NCBI GenBank assembly: GCA_029060585.1
Contig: JAIDTS010000506.1
Coordinates: 1 to 5,563, forward strand
DNA: 5,563 nucleotides
Direction of reading: 5' to 3'
Source of the DNA: Muribaculaceae bacterium
GTDB taxonomy: Bacteria; Bacteroidota; Bacteroidia; Bacteroidales; Muribaculaceae
Shown here: positions 5,301 through 5,563 of the stretch, piece after piece
Layout of the letters: each line of letters starts with the position of its first letter
How positions within the stretch are numbered: position 1 is the stretch's first letter
Notes under the pieces: generated by a model
What the model saw: only the letters and a program-made list of their open reading frames with translations
Told to the model about the DNA's origin: nothing
Databases searched by the model: none
Made by a program: the position numbers and the translations under genes

Positions 5301-5563
5301 CACATGAGTTTCTTGTAGCGGATCCGGTGGGGAGTCTCGGCGTCTATGCCGTCGCGCTTCTTGCGGAACTCCTCATAGTCGGAATAGCTTCCCTCATAGA
5401 ATGTGATCTTCGAGTCTCCCTCGAAGGCGAGGATATGAGTCGCTATGCGGTCGAGGAACCAACGGTCATGGCTGATCACCACAGCGCAGCCGGCGAAATT
5501 CTCCAGACCCTCTTCGAGAGCACGTAGCGTATTTACGTCTATATCGTTGGTGGGCTCGTCGAG
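5300..5563 (-). CDS. ettA: ABC-F protein EttA, C-terminal end (5' part beyond right edge)
   Basis: The right edge cuts the gene; the last 87 codons are present, ending in TGA at 5300-5302. The fragment opens with the Walker B/D-loop of the second ATPase domain, [20 protein letters not shown], followed by the H-loop region [18 protein letters not shown] and an [16 protein letters not shown] segment, and ends [16 protein letters not shown]-x-DV-x-TLRALEE and the RI(K/R)YK(R/K) C-terminus are typical of EttA, the energy-dependent translational throttle, which binds the ribosomal E site and gates entry into elongation according to ATP/ADP. Other ABC-F paralogues (Uup, YheS, YbiT) differ in this C-terminal tail. 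The reading frame is open to the edge. The downstream RNA methyltransferase gene starts at the stop codon (TGATG), so the two are probably one operon. Confidence 0.93.
   Translation of the reverse strand, partial: LDEPTNDIDVNTLRALEEGLENFAGCAVVISHDRWFLDRIATHILAFEGDSKITFYEGSYSDYEEFRKKRDGIDAETPHRIRYKKLM

Noticed and set aside
1..5563. CRISPR array, tRNA, rRNA, insertion sequence or phage genes
   Set aside because: No spaced direct-repeat array, transposase motif, tRNA-like cloverleaf or integrase was seen; almost all sequence is in recognised genes or short gaps.

Overview
This window looks like a chromosomal segment of an anaerobic or microaerophilic Bacteroidota, most likely Bacteroidales. 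Four points support this. No gene start has a Shine-Dalgarno sequence at working distance; starts are preceded by A/T-rich DNA. The best promoter matches the Bacteroidota pattern (T)TTG, about 20 bases, TAnnTTTG. The rubrerythrin has its rubredoxin domain at the N-terminus, as in strict anaerobes. The protein sequences also look like Bacteroidales homologues. The genus cannot be fixed from this sequence alone.

Layout, left to right. Bases 1-704 carry a rightward pair: the 3' end of a yicC-family gene, translationally overlapped by guanylate kinase (gmk). A perfect 38-bp palindrome with A and T tracts (728-765) separates this pair from everything to its right, all of which is on the minus strand. 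Bases 783-3158 hold a large Wzc-type tyrosine autokinase and polysaccharide co-polymerase, with its own candidate promoter in the 148-bp gap upstream. Next come ruvX/yqgF (3307-3720, GTG start), a reverse-type rubrerythrin (3839-4396) with a strong terminator, a SpoU/TrmH-family RNA methyltransferase (4506-5300), and the 3' end of the ABC-F translation factor ettA (5300 to the right edge).

Functional grouping. yicC-gmk and ettA-methyltransferase are two overlapping, probably co-translated pairs, concerned with RNA/nucleotide metabolism and with the ribosome respectively. Rubrerythrin is an independent peroxide-defence unit. The wzc-like gene is the only gene with an envelope-polysaccharide role, and no export or glycosyltransferase partner lies beside it here.

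All coding space is explained by recognisable families, and I see no novel system, mobile element, CRISPR array, tRNA or rRNA. The less ordinary features are small: 7-bp tandem repeats in both gaps flanking ruvX, the palindromic two-way terminator, a duplicated 7-mer at the predicted wzc transcription start, and an in-frame duplication inside wzc.
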